Program-made: the position numbers and the translations under genes
NCBI GenBank assembly: GCA_037176705.1
Contig: CM073899.1
Coordinates: 1,178,001-1,242,000 of the forward strand
Direction: 5' to 3'
Source: Molossus alvarezi
Taxonomy: Eukaryota > Chordata > Mammalia > Chiroptera > Molossidae
Length of the DNA: 64,000 nucleotides
Shown: positions 1 through 11,003 of the stretch, in pieces
Layout of the letters: each line of letters starts with the position of its first letter
Numbering within the stretch: the first letter of the stretch is position 1
The notes under the pieces: generated by a model
What the model was told of the DNA's origin: nothing
The model's database searches: none
Seen by the model: only the letters and a program-made list of their open reading frames with translations

Positions 1-3000
1 TTCTAGTTAACTATCTATCCTCACCACTTATAGAACTAAAAAGCAAACAAAAAGAAAACCCCAGAGCAAGTAGAAGGAAGGAAATAGTAAAGATCAGAGC
101 AGAAATAAATGACATGGAGACCAAAAAGCAATTCAAGGACTCAATGAAACAAAGAGCTGGTTCTTTGAAAAGATAAAGAAGATTGATGGACCATTAGGTA
201 GACTCACCAGAAAACAAAGAGAGATAACCCAAATACACAAAATCAGAAATGAAAGAGGAAAAGTAACAACTGACACCACAAAAATATAAAATGATCGTTA
301 AAAAATACCACAAATAATTATATGGCAACAAATTTGACAATCTACGCAAAATTGACAAATTTCTAGAAACACGTGGTCTCCCAAAACTGAACCTGGACAA
401 GAGAGAAAACTTGAACAGACCAATAACAACAAAAGAAATTGAAGATGTAATCAAGACTCTCCTGGCAAACAAAAGCCCAGGCCTGGATGGCATCATGGGG
501 TAATTTTACCAAACATTCAAAGAAGAACTAATACCCGTTCTCCTCAAACTACTTCAAAAAATTCAAGAAGAATAAATACTTCCAAACTCGTTTTATGAGG
601 CCAGCATAATTCTCATTCCAAAACAGAAAAAAAGAAACACAGAGAAAGAAAAGTACCGACGAATATTTCTGATGAACACAGATGCCAAATTTTTAAACAA
701 AATACTAGCAAATTGAATCCAAAAATACATCAAACAAATTATTCACCATGACCAAGTGGGATTAATTTCAGGGATGCAAGGCTGGTACAATATGCGGAAA
801 TCAACAAATGAGATACACCACATAAACAAAAAGAAAGATAAGAATCATAGGATCATATCAATAGATGCTGAAAAAGCATTCAACAAAATCCAGCACCAAT
901 TTCTGATAAAATGCAGAGCAATCTGGGAATAGAGGGATACTATCTTGACATAATAAAGGCCATAGTTGAAAGACCTACAGCCAATGTCATACTCAATGGG
1001 CAAAAATTAAACGCATTTACCTTAAGAACAGAAACAAGACAAGGATGCCCAATTTCACCACTCTTATTTAACATAGTACTGGAAGTCTTAGCCACAGATA
1101 TCAGACTGGAAGAAAACAAAATAGATCAAATTTGGAGAGGAGGAATTGAAATTGTCATTATTTGCAGATGAAATGATACTAAACGTATGAACCCCGCAAG
1201 ATTCCATCAAAAATTTACTACACTTAATAAATGAATTTGAAAAAGTAGCAGGATACAAAATTAATGTCAAGAAATCAACGGCATTCTTATTCACCAATAA
1301 TGAACTCACAAAAAGAGAAACTTAAGAAACAAACCCATTTACCATCAAGGCAAAAAAATTAAGATAACTAGGAATAAATTTAATCAAAAAATAAAGAACT
1401 TATTCTCAGAAAACTACAGGTCATTGAAGAAAGAAATATAGATAGATATAAAAAAGTGAAAGCATATACTTTGTTCATGGATTGGAAGAATTAAAATCAT
1501 TAAAATGTTCATACTAGCCAAAGCAATCTATAGATTCAATGCAATCCCCATTAAAATACCAACAACACACATCAAAGAAATAGATCAAATATTTCAAAAG
1601 TTCAGATGGAACAAAAAAGACCTTGAATAGATACAGCAATCTTAAAAAAAAAAAAAATTAAAAAAAAGAACAAAGTAGAAGGATCACATTACCAGACTTC
1701 AGATTATACTAAAAAACTACTGTAATCAAAACAACCATATACTGGCACAAGAACAGGCAGAGAGATCAATGGAACATAATAGAGAACCCAGAAATATGCT
1801 CAATTAATATTTGACAAAGGTGGCAAGAGCATGCAGTGGAGTAAAGACAGCCTTTTTAATAAATGGTGTTGGGAAAATTGGACAGCTACATGCAAAAAAA
1901 TTGAAATTATACCATCAACATACACCATATGGAAGAATAAACTCAAAATGGATAAAAAACTTTAATGTAATCCATAAAAATTCTAGAAGAATTGTTTGAT
2001 AGGCAACAAAATTTCAGACATCATGCACAGCAGAATTTTCACTGATACATCACCTAAGGCAACAGAAACAAAGGAGAACATGAACACAAGGGACTACATC
2101 CAACTTAAAAGCTTCTGTACAGCAAAAGATACAATCATCAAAATGGAAAGGAAACACTTTGTATGGGAGAGCATAATTGGCAAAAATATGTCAGATAATG
2201 GGTTAATTTCCAATATATAGAGAGTCCTCATACAACTCAACCAAAGGAAGACAAAGAACCCAATTAAAAAATGGGTGTTAGTAACTAAATAGACAACTCT
2301 CCAAACAGGACATACAAATGGCTAAGAAATATATAAAGAAATGCTCAACTAATCATCAGAGAGATATAAATTAAAACAACAGTGAGGTATCACCTCACTC
2401 CTGTCAGCATGGTTCCCATCAACAAATCATCAAACAACAAGTGTTGGCAAGGATGTGGTGAAAAGGGGACTCTAGTATACTGCTGGTGGGAATGCAGACT
2501 GGTGCAGCCACTATGGGAAACACTATGGTGTTACCTCAAAAGTTAAAAATTGAACTGTCATTTGACCTAGTGTTCCCAATTCTAGAAACATACCCTAAGA
2601 AGCCTGAAACACCAATCAGAAAGAATATATGTACCCCCATATTCATAACAGCACCATTTACAATAGTTAAGGTTGGGAAATAGCCCCAAATGTCTATCAG
2701 TAGACAAATGGATAAAATACCTGTGGTACATATACACAATTGAGTACTATGCACCTGTAAGAACAAAAGATCGCTTATCCTTTGAGATGACATGTAGGGA
2801 CATGGAAAGTATTATCCTGAGTGAAACAAGCCAAAAGAGAAAGAAAAATATCACATGATCTCACTTATTTGTGGAATATAATGAATATAACAGTGTGGGA
2901 ATGGGGTAGACCCAAAGATGTGGAAGTAAAGTACAGACTGACAATCCCCAGAAAAGGAGTTGGGGGAGAGAGAAAAATCACAGAACTTATGTGTATGTAT

Positions 3001-3150
3001 GCATGAACAATGGATTATGAATGGCACACCCTTGGATGGCACAAGGAAAAATGGGGAGGTGGGAGTCAGTGGGGGGAAAAGGAGAAATATCTGTAACAAA
3101 AATAAATTAATTAATTTAAAAGAAATAAACAAAAAATAAATTACTTAATG
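1..3150 (+). mobile_element. LINE-1, 3' half (ORF2 RT to 3' end)
   Basis: The element is cut by the left edge of the window and starts in ORF2 just upstream of the reverse transcriptase domain. Reading order is RT (best open piece 911-1171), thumb and C-terminal region (about 1,500-2,850), then a G-rich 3'UTR and an A-rich tail near 3,090-3,150. The frame is broken many times. The catalytic FADD of the RT reads FADE at 1,160-1,171, so the second aspartate is lost. The C-terminal part still shows the histidine/cysteine-rich region (around 2,380-2,480) typical of L1 ORF2. It is a dead copy. The identity is certain from the ORF2 peptides; the subfamily is not assigned. Confidence 0.93.
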
Positions 3151-4450
3151 ATGTATTCACCACCAGCACTAACAACTATTTGTCAAAGGGGCATGCTGAA
3201 CCCACACACACTTTGCAGGCATATTCTCCATGGCTAGCTCCATCAGGTGCTCAAAAAAAAAAAAAAAAAAACTTCCCAGGGTGCAATGGTCACTCTGGCT
3301 GGCCTCAGACACTGAGCCTCAAGCTTTATGGACAAATCAGGAGGCCACCACAGTTGAAACAGGATGACATTCCCTTGACTGGTGCCACATTATAGTGTCT
3401 CTTGGCATCAATTGAGCCTTGGCGGGGCCAGAATAAAGTAAGGGGAATCTTTGAAGGTCCCAAAATTATCTGTCCTATTAACAAATTTTCACTGATCAAC
3501 AATTATGCTTAGTCCTGGTCTGGGCACTGAGGGAAAAACACAGGAGAAATCAAGGTCCCTGACTGTTAAGAGGCTGATAACAGATCAAGAGTAAAGTGCA
3601 GAGAAGTCAGACATAGCTTCGTTGTCTGAGTATAGATGTTGTATGAGAAAAGAGAAATAAGTAGCCTATAAAATAGGGTGTAGGGACAACCCAGCTTGTT
3701 TGGGTAGAGTGGGAAGGAGACACAGAGGCATCTCAGTAAAGAAGTCTTGTCAGGGAGCTGGTGTGCAATGGTCGTATGATAGGGCAGATGGACAATTCAA
3801 CATAACACTTTCCAACAGAAAAGTTTATGGTTCCATTGATATAAATGTCACCGGTATGCAAGTCCACATAATATTAATGATGTCCAAAGCCTTGGAAAAT
3901 GGATGCCTGAGGACTGATTGTTCATAGTTACAGGTGATGTTTTAAAGATGATGGAAATATTTAGACAGGAGATGGTGGAGATGGTTACAAAATTCTGAAT
4001 ATACTAAATCCACTGAGAGTGTACTTGAAATTCACAAACTTCACACTATGTAAAAAATAGATCTATAAAGCTGTTACAAAGTACATATGGCACATTGTCA
4101 GGGATTGAGCAGTGACATGCAGGAGAATGATTAGGCATAAATGGACAGGGACATCTAGTCAAGAGGTGGTCATCAAAGGGGTGAAATAGGAACACTGAAC
4201 TGAGGGCAGATTTGGGTCTTGGTATAAGTTGACCATCACACTTGCCTTTTCCAGGTGTTCAATATCTACTGCTTTCTGCACCCGGAGAAAAAGGGTACAT
4301 GTGGGAGCTGAGAAAGTCTTTTGTTTAAGTGGCGACCAGAATTTTTAAACAGCAACATTGGTCTCAAATTGGAAGTTTTGCAAGACTTGATGAGATTTGT
4401 AGAGACCAACTGACAAGTGAACAGGATTGACATTTTCAAAGTGATAAGAG
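3150..4450. other. Intergenic sequence with relic repeats
   Basis: No gene recognised. A stretch at about 3,505-3,650 resembles an old L2/MIR-type repeat. An A-run lies at 3,253-3,271. The open frames at 3,180-3,395 and 3,700-3,927 have no recognisable domain. Confidence 0.5.
3920..4090 (+). mobile_element. Relic of an old L1 3' end
   Basis: The order of motifs (ggttacaaaattctgaata, then a run on the theme of 'ctaaatccactgagagtgtac', ending 'aaagctgttac') resembles the 3' end of old mammalian L1M-type elements. It is heavily diverged. Assignment is from memory of the family pattern only. Confidence 0.4.
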
Positions 4451-4706
4451 TCCTGGCCAGTTTGGCTCAGCAATTAGAGTGTCAGCCCACAGACAAAGGA
4501 GTCCTGAGTTCAACTCTGGTCAAGGGCATGTACCTCATTTGCCATTTGTGCCCATCAGAGGTGGGGGTTGTGCAGGTGGCAACCAGTTGATATGTCATAT
4601 TTACATCTAGATTTCTGTTTCTCTTTTTCTCTTACTCTGTCTGTCTATTTCTACCACCCTCTGTATCTGAGATAAAGAGAAAAAGATCCTCCAGTGAGGA
4701 TGAAAT
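4451..4706 (+). mobile_element. Ves SINE (old copy)
   Basis: A tRNA-derived head starts with cctggccagtttggctcag (Pol III A-box region), followed by a B-box-like 'gagttcaactctgg', 'caagggcatgtacct', a CT-rich middle and the typical end 'ccagtgaggatgaaa'. Ves SINEs are specific to yangochiropteran bats. This copy is diverged from those at 40-46 kb. Confidence 0.9.
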
Positions 4707-5299
4707 ATGTACATTAAATGGAATATAAACTGTAAGAATTGCATGATATCGGATCTAAAGGGACGAATGTTTTCTAGGTCCCATGGGTTGTCTCATAGAT
4801 CACCACATTCCAATGCTCAGAGTCCAACAGATACACACTAATTTCTGAGTTGGACACCACCACTAGTACCTGAGAGGTTGGAAAGTTAGTAGGGAGAGAC
4901 CAGAATCCCTGGATGGTTGAGAAAGTCATAATGAATGAGGCTGGAGTTGAAGACAGAAGGTGGTGCATGGGTTACAGCCTTGAGATTAATGTAGAGGGCA
5001 TCTTTTCTTATTATTGTCTCACCCTTATAAATTCCATGAACCCACATGCAGACTGACAATGGCCACATGCACCCTCAGTCTGTGGGATGGCATTTTACAA
5101 GTAAGTGCCCTCAAAATCACTGTTTCCTGGGGAGGAGAGAAGAAGGTGCAGCAGGACTGGAGCCCAGTCACCAGATGGTCCTTTTCTCACGTATCACGCA
5201 GGTATAGGTAGAGAATCTGAAATCCTTATGTTGAGTTAAGAACAATCATACCGCTGAATATTGCATAGGAGTGAAAAAGGGCAGGTATAAGAGGGATGC
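4707..5299. other. Intergenic, nothing recognised
   Basis: AT-balanced single-copy-looking sequence. Short open frames on both strands (4,774-5,211) show no recognisable domain. Confidence 0.5.
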
Positions 5300-5560
5300 C
5301 AGAAGACTGATACAGGACACATAGATGAGAGGTGATAAATGACACACAGATGAGAGGGGACAGATGACTGATGGACGGCACATAGATGGAGGGGACAGAT
5401 AGAGATGACAGATGGCTGACAGACGAGAGATCCAGGAGCGGTGACAGATAGATGAGAGCAGACAGATGTCAGCGGACTGATTGATGAGAAATGACAGAGG
5501 TTTGGGCATGAACCACAGATAGACAGGAGGTGGCAGATGAGTGTTGGTGTAGCACATAGC
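5300..5560 (+). repeat. Degenerate GACAGATGA-type minisatellite
   Basis: Repeated variants of gacagatga / agatgagaggg run through the interval with irregular spacing. This explains the overlapping cysteine/serine-rich open frames on the minus strand (5,236-5,572), which are translations of the repeat and not a gene. Confidence 0.75.
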
Positions 5561-5569
5561 ACAGCAACA

Positions 5570-6560
5570 CATTCAGTGTCTATTTCTTTAAAGGTGCGCG
5601 CGCAGGTCCCTCAGTCCTGCACTTTGCAGAGCTGGGTGGGGCTACTTCCTGTGTGCAGTTCCCGCCAGAGCCCGCACAAGTCTCAGCCTCCAGCCTGGTC
5701 CTGGAGGCCCTCAGCCTGCTGCTTAGCTGGTGGAGCAGGTGCAGCTCTGAGGGGACCCACGGAGGGCGGGGGGGGGGGGGCAGCAGGGCGGGGCCACATG
5801 CCCAGGGTGCTGGGTGTGGTGGGAGTGCTGAGCAGGGAGCCCAGAGGGGCCACCACACCCCTGCTTGGAGAGGTCCTGGGCCTGCGGAGACTGTGTGGGT
5901 GTGTCTTGTCAGCCAGGGCGGCATAGAGGGTTTATTTCCCACTGCTGGCTGCCTGCAGGGCAACCCTGGATCTGTGTTATCTGTTCATTGTCTTTCTGGG
6001 AGCCCAAGCGTGCAGAGACGGAGGTGTGCACTAAAGGGCCACATGCTGAACCTGACAGGTTTCCTTTTCTGTCACGTTCAGGGTGCATTCTTAAATTACA
6101 CTTTTTTTCCTACTGCAGCTAGAAACAGACATGTCCGGGGCCCTGCTTGTGTTCCTGTGGGAGCCCTGCAGATGCTCCAAGAGCTGCCACGATGGGAATG
6201 GAGAAGGAAGCCTTTTCACAGAGTTGTAGCTGTGTGCTACTGTAACTGAGTTTCTGGGAACGTGTTGATTGCCTCGTTGTACAGGTAGGCAGTGCCCGGA
6301 ACACTCAGGTTATTACTCATCGCTTCTTGTCAGTTCAGGCCTGGAGAGTGGGGAAGGGGAGATTGAAAGGTACGTGAGCATTGACACAGAACCACGGAGA
6401 ACTTACTTACCCTGGCCTCCGCTGTCAGCACTTTACCATGGACAGCGCATCACCACAAGGGTTGTCCTCAGCATTGAGGCCAGTGATTCTGGGGGATAAG
6501 AAGAGCCACAAAGACCCGTGGGGAAAGTGGACTTTCCATTCCTTGGGAGCAGAGGGTTGA
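5570..6560. other. GC-rich block, no gene recognised
   Basis: GC-rich sequence with a G-run at 5,767-5,780 and some CpG (for example gtgcgcgcgc at 5,594-5,603). Open frames up to 198 codons exist on both strands (5,537-6,249; 5,580-5,963), but they overlap each other, start in low-complexity sequence and match no family I recognise. It could be a decayed promoter or a first-exon region. I assign no function. Confidence 0.4.
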
Positions 6561-8389
6561 AAAAGTTCCTATTTGAGTAGGCCCTTGACAATGAAGTAGG
6601 TGTGCAGATCTGGAAGAAAGGAAATGACCTGAGCCCATAGATGGTAGGTGTCATAACAAGATGACCTTCCTGCCCAAAGTTTCTTCTGCTGTCCTAGTAA
6701 ATGTTTATTCTCTAACCACAGTGAATTTTCTAAAATGCTTATATCACGATGTACTTTACAACAGTGCTCCATCGTGTATTCTGATTCAGTCTTGGAAGGG
6801 TCCTGTTTAAACATAGAAGACATGAAAATCCTGACAACTCTGAAAATACACACCTGCATTTGTGCTGTGAAATTGTATATTAATTATTTTACCTGCACAA
6901 ACAGGGAAATTATAAAGACTATTTATAGGATAGCAAATCCATTTCAATGAATGAACACAGGAAGGGTTTATTCCCCAAATAATGCACATGTATATACCCT
7001 TTGGGAATGTTAGAGTTATTATTCTTTTACTTAGAGGACATTTTGAGAACTTTTATAGTAATTGGCAATATATGTTTCTGTTCTGCATGACTTAATGGAA
7101 GACATTTAGTAATTAAATATTTCTTAACCGTGGCATGATGAAGAACTCAATGCTTTTTGAAGAAAATGTTGGATTTGGGAAGATAATTTGATGTTGACCT
7201 TGATTTTTTGCAGTAATATGTAGCTTTGTAAAATTTAGGCATTTGTTTGAGTTAAGTGACATGCACTGTTGTTCATATTAAGTGTAATTATTTTAGTGTC
7301 TCAATGGAAGAACAAGTAGAGTACAGCAATCCCACCAACGATCTTTACGATGTGCTGGTAGATGGAGGTCACCATGTCCTTCAAGGCACAGAGGTCGTGC
7401 AAGAAACCTGAGATGTGAAAGAGGAGGAAGTAGAGGAGCAGGAACTGGAAGTAGAGGAGCAAGAGTGCTTTGCACAGGTGGAGAACACTTAAGTAATATT
7501 TTAAATATAGGGAAGAAAGGAGACTTGGCTTTGGGTGGTGAACACACCACTCAGTATGCAGATGATATATGACAGAATGGTACCCCTGAATTCTATGTAA
7601 CTATATTAAGCAGTGTCATCCAATAAATTCAATGAAACACAAAATGTGGATATAGAGTTTGTAAGTACCTGCAACAGTGTAAATTAATACAATATAAAAA
7701 TGAAAAAGTAAGGATGAAACGATAGGAGTGCAAACCAGGATTATGATTGTATAGAAATATCTCAAGTGTCATTTAAAATTTGAATAAACAAAATATACTA
7801 TATAACTGGTTAGATAAGGAGTTTATTCTAACACTCATATTACAAAGGGGAAAGAAGTTAAAGTTTTGAAGTTTCCTTTTTCTCTGTAATATTGGTCTCA
7901 TGTATGATAGAGTTACCTAAGCCTTTTGAAACTAATGGACCAGAAACATGTGGGAGAGGAAATTACGCAGGAGCTCCACACCAAGAGCCTATCTTTTCCA
8001 GGAGAAATTACCATGTGTCACAAACAGATGATAGTTGGGCTACGTCCTACAGGTAAAGAAAAACAAGATATCAGAAGAGTTCATTATAATTGATAGTATT
8101 TGTGGTTGAAGTGAAATTTATCTCTTATAAAAGTAAATATTAAAAATATGTAATACAAGTGAACAATAACATAACATAGAATATATTCGGTACAGCATGC
8201 CACCTCCACATCTAGGAAGTATGAAAACATGTTTAGTGCCCCTAAACACAACAGTCTAATCCTTAAGGAGTCACTACCATTTCTCCCCTGACCCACTGAG
8301 CAAACATCAACCTCTATTCTAAGTGTATTGATGTTACTGTTCTCTATAAATCATACTCATGAAGTGGAACCACACGTGATTATAGCATG
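6561..8389. other. AT-rich intergenic sequence, one possible exon relic
   Basis: No repeat family recognised over most of the interval. On the minus strand, 7,410 down to 7,299 starts with a pyrimidine-rich tract ending in CAG and continues as about 34 open codons with a hydrophobic end. The plus strand is also open there from an ATG at 7,304. It is not identifiable by eye. Confidence 0.35.
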
Positions 8390-8990
8390 TAGATTGTGTC
8401 TGCTAGTGTGACTGTTTTCCAGAAGCAACCATGTACCATGGAAGAGTGAATCTCACCTTTTGTGGCTGAATGAATATACCATTATAGCTGCAGTTACCAC
8501 ACTTTGCTTTTCAGTTCATCTATCTGGGCTCTTTTTCTCTAGTAATGTGGTTAGCCTCCATGTACACACAGTTTTGATCCTCATTTCAAATATTTGCGGT
8601 GTATAAGTTAGAGTGCAATTTCTGAAGCATATTTAAATTCAGAGGTAATGTTTTCTAAGGAATCTCCAATTATATGCACAGCAGGTGTACCATTTTACAT
8701 TTCGGTTATTCATGAATAGGATCCCGGTTTTCCACATCCTCAGCAAAACATAACATTTTTGTTTTTTCTAACATTGGATACTAATTCAGAGAAAAGTTGT
8801 ATGTCACCTTAGTTTTGATTTACATTTCTCTGAGGTGTAGTTATGTGGAACATCTCTTCATAAGTTTGTTAGCTGCTGTATGTTCTTCTTTGGAGACATT
8901 TCTATTAAAACCTTTGTCCATTTTACATTTTTGTCATTCTATTCCTGAAGTGTGCATATATTCTGGATAACAGAAGGCCCAGTTTAAAAT
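8390..8990 (-). mobile_element. Ancient L1 fragment (ORF2 C-terminus)
   Basis: The phrase order along the plus strand (atgaatataccattatag, cacatcctcagcaaaacat, gttttgatttacatttctct, ctttgtccattttacattt) follows the antisense of L1 ORF2 C-terminal sequence, as in the younger copies here at 19,560-19,980. Divergence is much higher, so it predates the bat-specific L1s. Confidence 0.75.
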
Positions 8991-9357
8991 GTTTGTGGTT
9001 CATTTACCATAGTTACTCAAGCAGAGATGATCCAAATTCCCAACACAGGAAACGTTATGGCATATTACTTCAGCCAAACTCAATTTGAGGTAACATTGAC
9101 CTTCCTCCTGTTGGCTTCAGTGAATGGTTGCAAATGTATCAGTTGCCAACTGGGACAGTTCGGAATATATTCTGGGTGGCTGACCACACTCAGGTGCTTC
9201 ATTTTGTCCCCCCGTCCATATGTCTGTCTCTCTTTCCCTTTCTGTCTCTCTAAAAAATTAACAAAGCCCATGTTGGTTTGGTTCAGTGGTTGGAGTATTA
9301 GCATCTGGTCCAGAGAGTTCCAGGTTTGGTTCCCACTAAGGACATATGTGGGCATAA

Positions 9358-9413
9358 GGTGATGCCCACTGAGCACGATCTGATTCTGGGGAAGACTTTT
9401 CACAGTTGCTCAA
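9358..9413 (+). repeat. 56-bp dispersed direct repeat, copy 1 (inside SINE)
   Basis: It matches 10,394-10,449 at 54 of 56 positions with no gap. The shared block begins ggtgatgcccactgagcac and ends gttgctcaa. Its location in the middle of a Ves SINE marks it as the acquired copy. Confidence 0.9.
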
Positions 9414-9501
9414 GGTATAAGGGCATATACCTTGGTTGCAGTTTGTTCCCATTTCTGGTTTGGTTTTCAGGTGGCAGCCACTCGATGTGTCTTTCCCATT
9501 G

Positions 9502-9560
9502 ATCTCTCTCTCTCTCTCTCTCTCTCTCTCCCCCTCTCTTTCTCTCTCTCTCTCTCCCAC
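9502..9560 (+). repeat. (TC)n microsatellite in Ves 3' region
   Basis: Nearly pure TC dinucleotide repeat, with short CCCC and TTT interruptions. It is an expansion of the CT-rich segment normal to Ves SINEs. Confidence 0.9.
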
Positions 9561-9585
9561 TCTATCTGCACACAAAAAAATAAAC

Positions 9586-11003
9586 TAAATTTTTTAAGAA
9601 ATAGAAATTAATATGTTTTTGTTTAAACTGCCCCCCATTGATACAGTGGTCAAAGTAAACACCAGAGAGGGAGAGGTTGGAAACAGAGAGAAGTAAAGGC
9701 ATCTAGAAGAAAAATGGGAGGAATAAAGAAGGCAAGAGAACATGGGACACAGAGTGAGCTCTTCTGGGAGCATTCAGGTCAGCCAGATCACAGGCTACAG
9801 TGCCCCAGCCACATTCATCTGGGTGGATGTCTCTCAACCCTTCTCCTGGGAAATATCTATGACATATTAAAAGGACTGGGGCCTATTAGCACACAGTTCA
9901 ACTCTTTTTTGCACTGGAGACACTTTCTGGCTGTCGTTGACCCCACCTCGGGTGGGGGCAGGGGTGAGGGACACAGGGGCAAGGGCACACTGCAAAGAGC
10001 ACAGAAACCAAAGGTAGAGTGAACAAGAGAAACAAGAGGAAGCAGGAGTCTTTTCCTTGTCCGGGTTCCCTGAGCTTTGCACTCTGCTAGGATGGAGGAT
10101 CAGGGTCATCCCGACACAGCCTGCCCATGACTGTACCTTGGACCTCAGCTACCAGATGTGCTGGGAGAGGCTCTAATGCCCAGGACACTCATCCTGTCTG
10201 TCTCCCAGGGTCACTGAGGACCACGGGCAGAGTGAGTCGGGAAACTACTGGACTGGGAAACAGCGGGTAGATGCAGTGTGAACAGCAGGCATCCCAGGAA
10301 GGCCACCGGTGTGGAGGGAGGACAGCCTTCCCCAGGGATTCTGGGCTCCTGGTGAGAAGGAGGCAGGCCTCCACTCAGGGCAGGGCTGTGTGGGGTGATG
10401 CCCACTGAGCACAATCTGATTCTGGGGAAGACTTTTCACCGTTGCTCAACAGGCAAATAAACTATGTTCTTTAGTGGTTTCCTGTACATTTGAACCTCTC
10501 ATGGGTGTTATGCTATTCATTGTGTCCAAGGCTTCATTGTTTTGACACAGGTTGACCTTTGTCCTTTGTGTATGACTCACAGATGCAGGCTGCTGCACTG
10601 CATGCCTGCTGATATTCCCCCAAGACTGCACACACTCCTTGCTGTGTAAAAACAGCCCTCTGAGGAAGTAGTCCTGCACACTTCTTTGCAAGCCGGCCCC
10701 ACAGAGAAAGGTTGACTCTCCTTGACACAACCCTGCTCGGGTCTTTAGCAATCATGCCTACCTGAAAAGGGCATCTCTCTTCTGTCATGCCCATGGCAGG
10801 TACATGAGAACATGGACATAGGAGCAATTGCTCAAGTCCAAGGGAGCGAAAACTTATTCGTCGCAAGCTGCCATCAGGCTCCTGTTCTCCAGGTTTGAAC
10901 ACAGTCTGTCACCTGACCAGAATACAAGACTGGTCATCAAACATCAGTTCAGTACTTCCCTTCTCCTCCTGTACTTTATCCTGAAAGAAGGAACAAAAGC
11001 CAA
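9586..11003. other. Intergenic sequence, no gene recognised
   Basis: Moderately GC-rich. Open frames on both strands (9,714-10,022; 10,189-10,439; 10,446-10,902; 10,828-11,265) overlap and show no known domain. An AATAAA at 10,456 follows the 56-bp repeat copy and could be part of an old LTR, but no LTR ends were found. Confidence 0.4.
10394..10449 (+). repeat. 56-bp dispersed direct repeat, copy 2 (probable source)
   Basis: This is the partner of 9,358-9,413. It lies in sequence with no SINE features, so it is the likely template for the insert in the SINE about 1 kb upstream. Confidence 0.85.

Larger units (their letters stand above)
9267..9585 (+). mobile_element. Ves SINE with a 56-bp foreign insert
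   Basis: The Ves head (gttggtttggttcagtgg) and the middle (gggcatataccttggttgca, then ggcagccactcgatgtgtc) are present. They are separated by 9,358-9,413, which is not Ves sequence and is nearly identical to single-copy-looking sequence at 10,394-10,449. A (TC)n tract fills the 3' part. Confidence 0.85.

Noticed and set aside
5236..5963. Coding genes at the minisatellite and GC block
   Set aside because: The minus-strand frames translate the GACAGATGA repeat, and the plus-strand frames cross a G-run and overlap antisense frames. No recognisable protein.
9358..10449. Pair of LTRs around a small retroelement
   Set aside because: The repeats are only 56 bp, lack TG/CA ends and LTR signals, and the first copy lies inside a Ves SINE.
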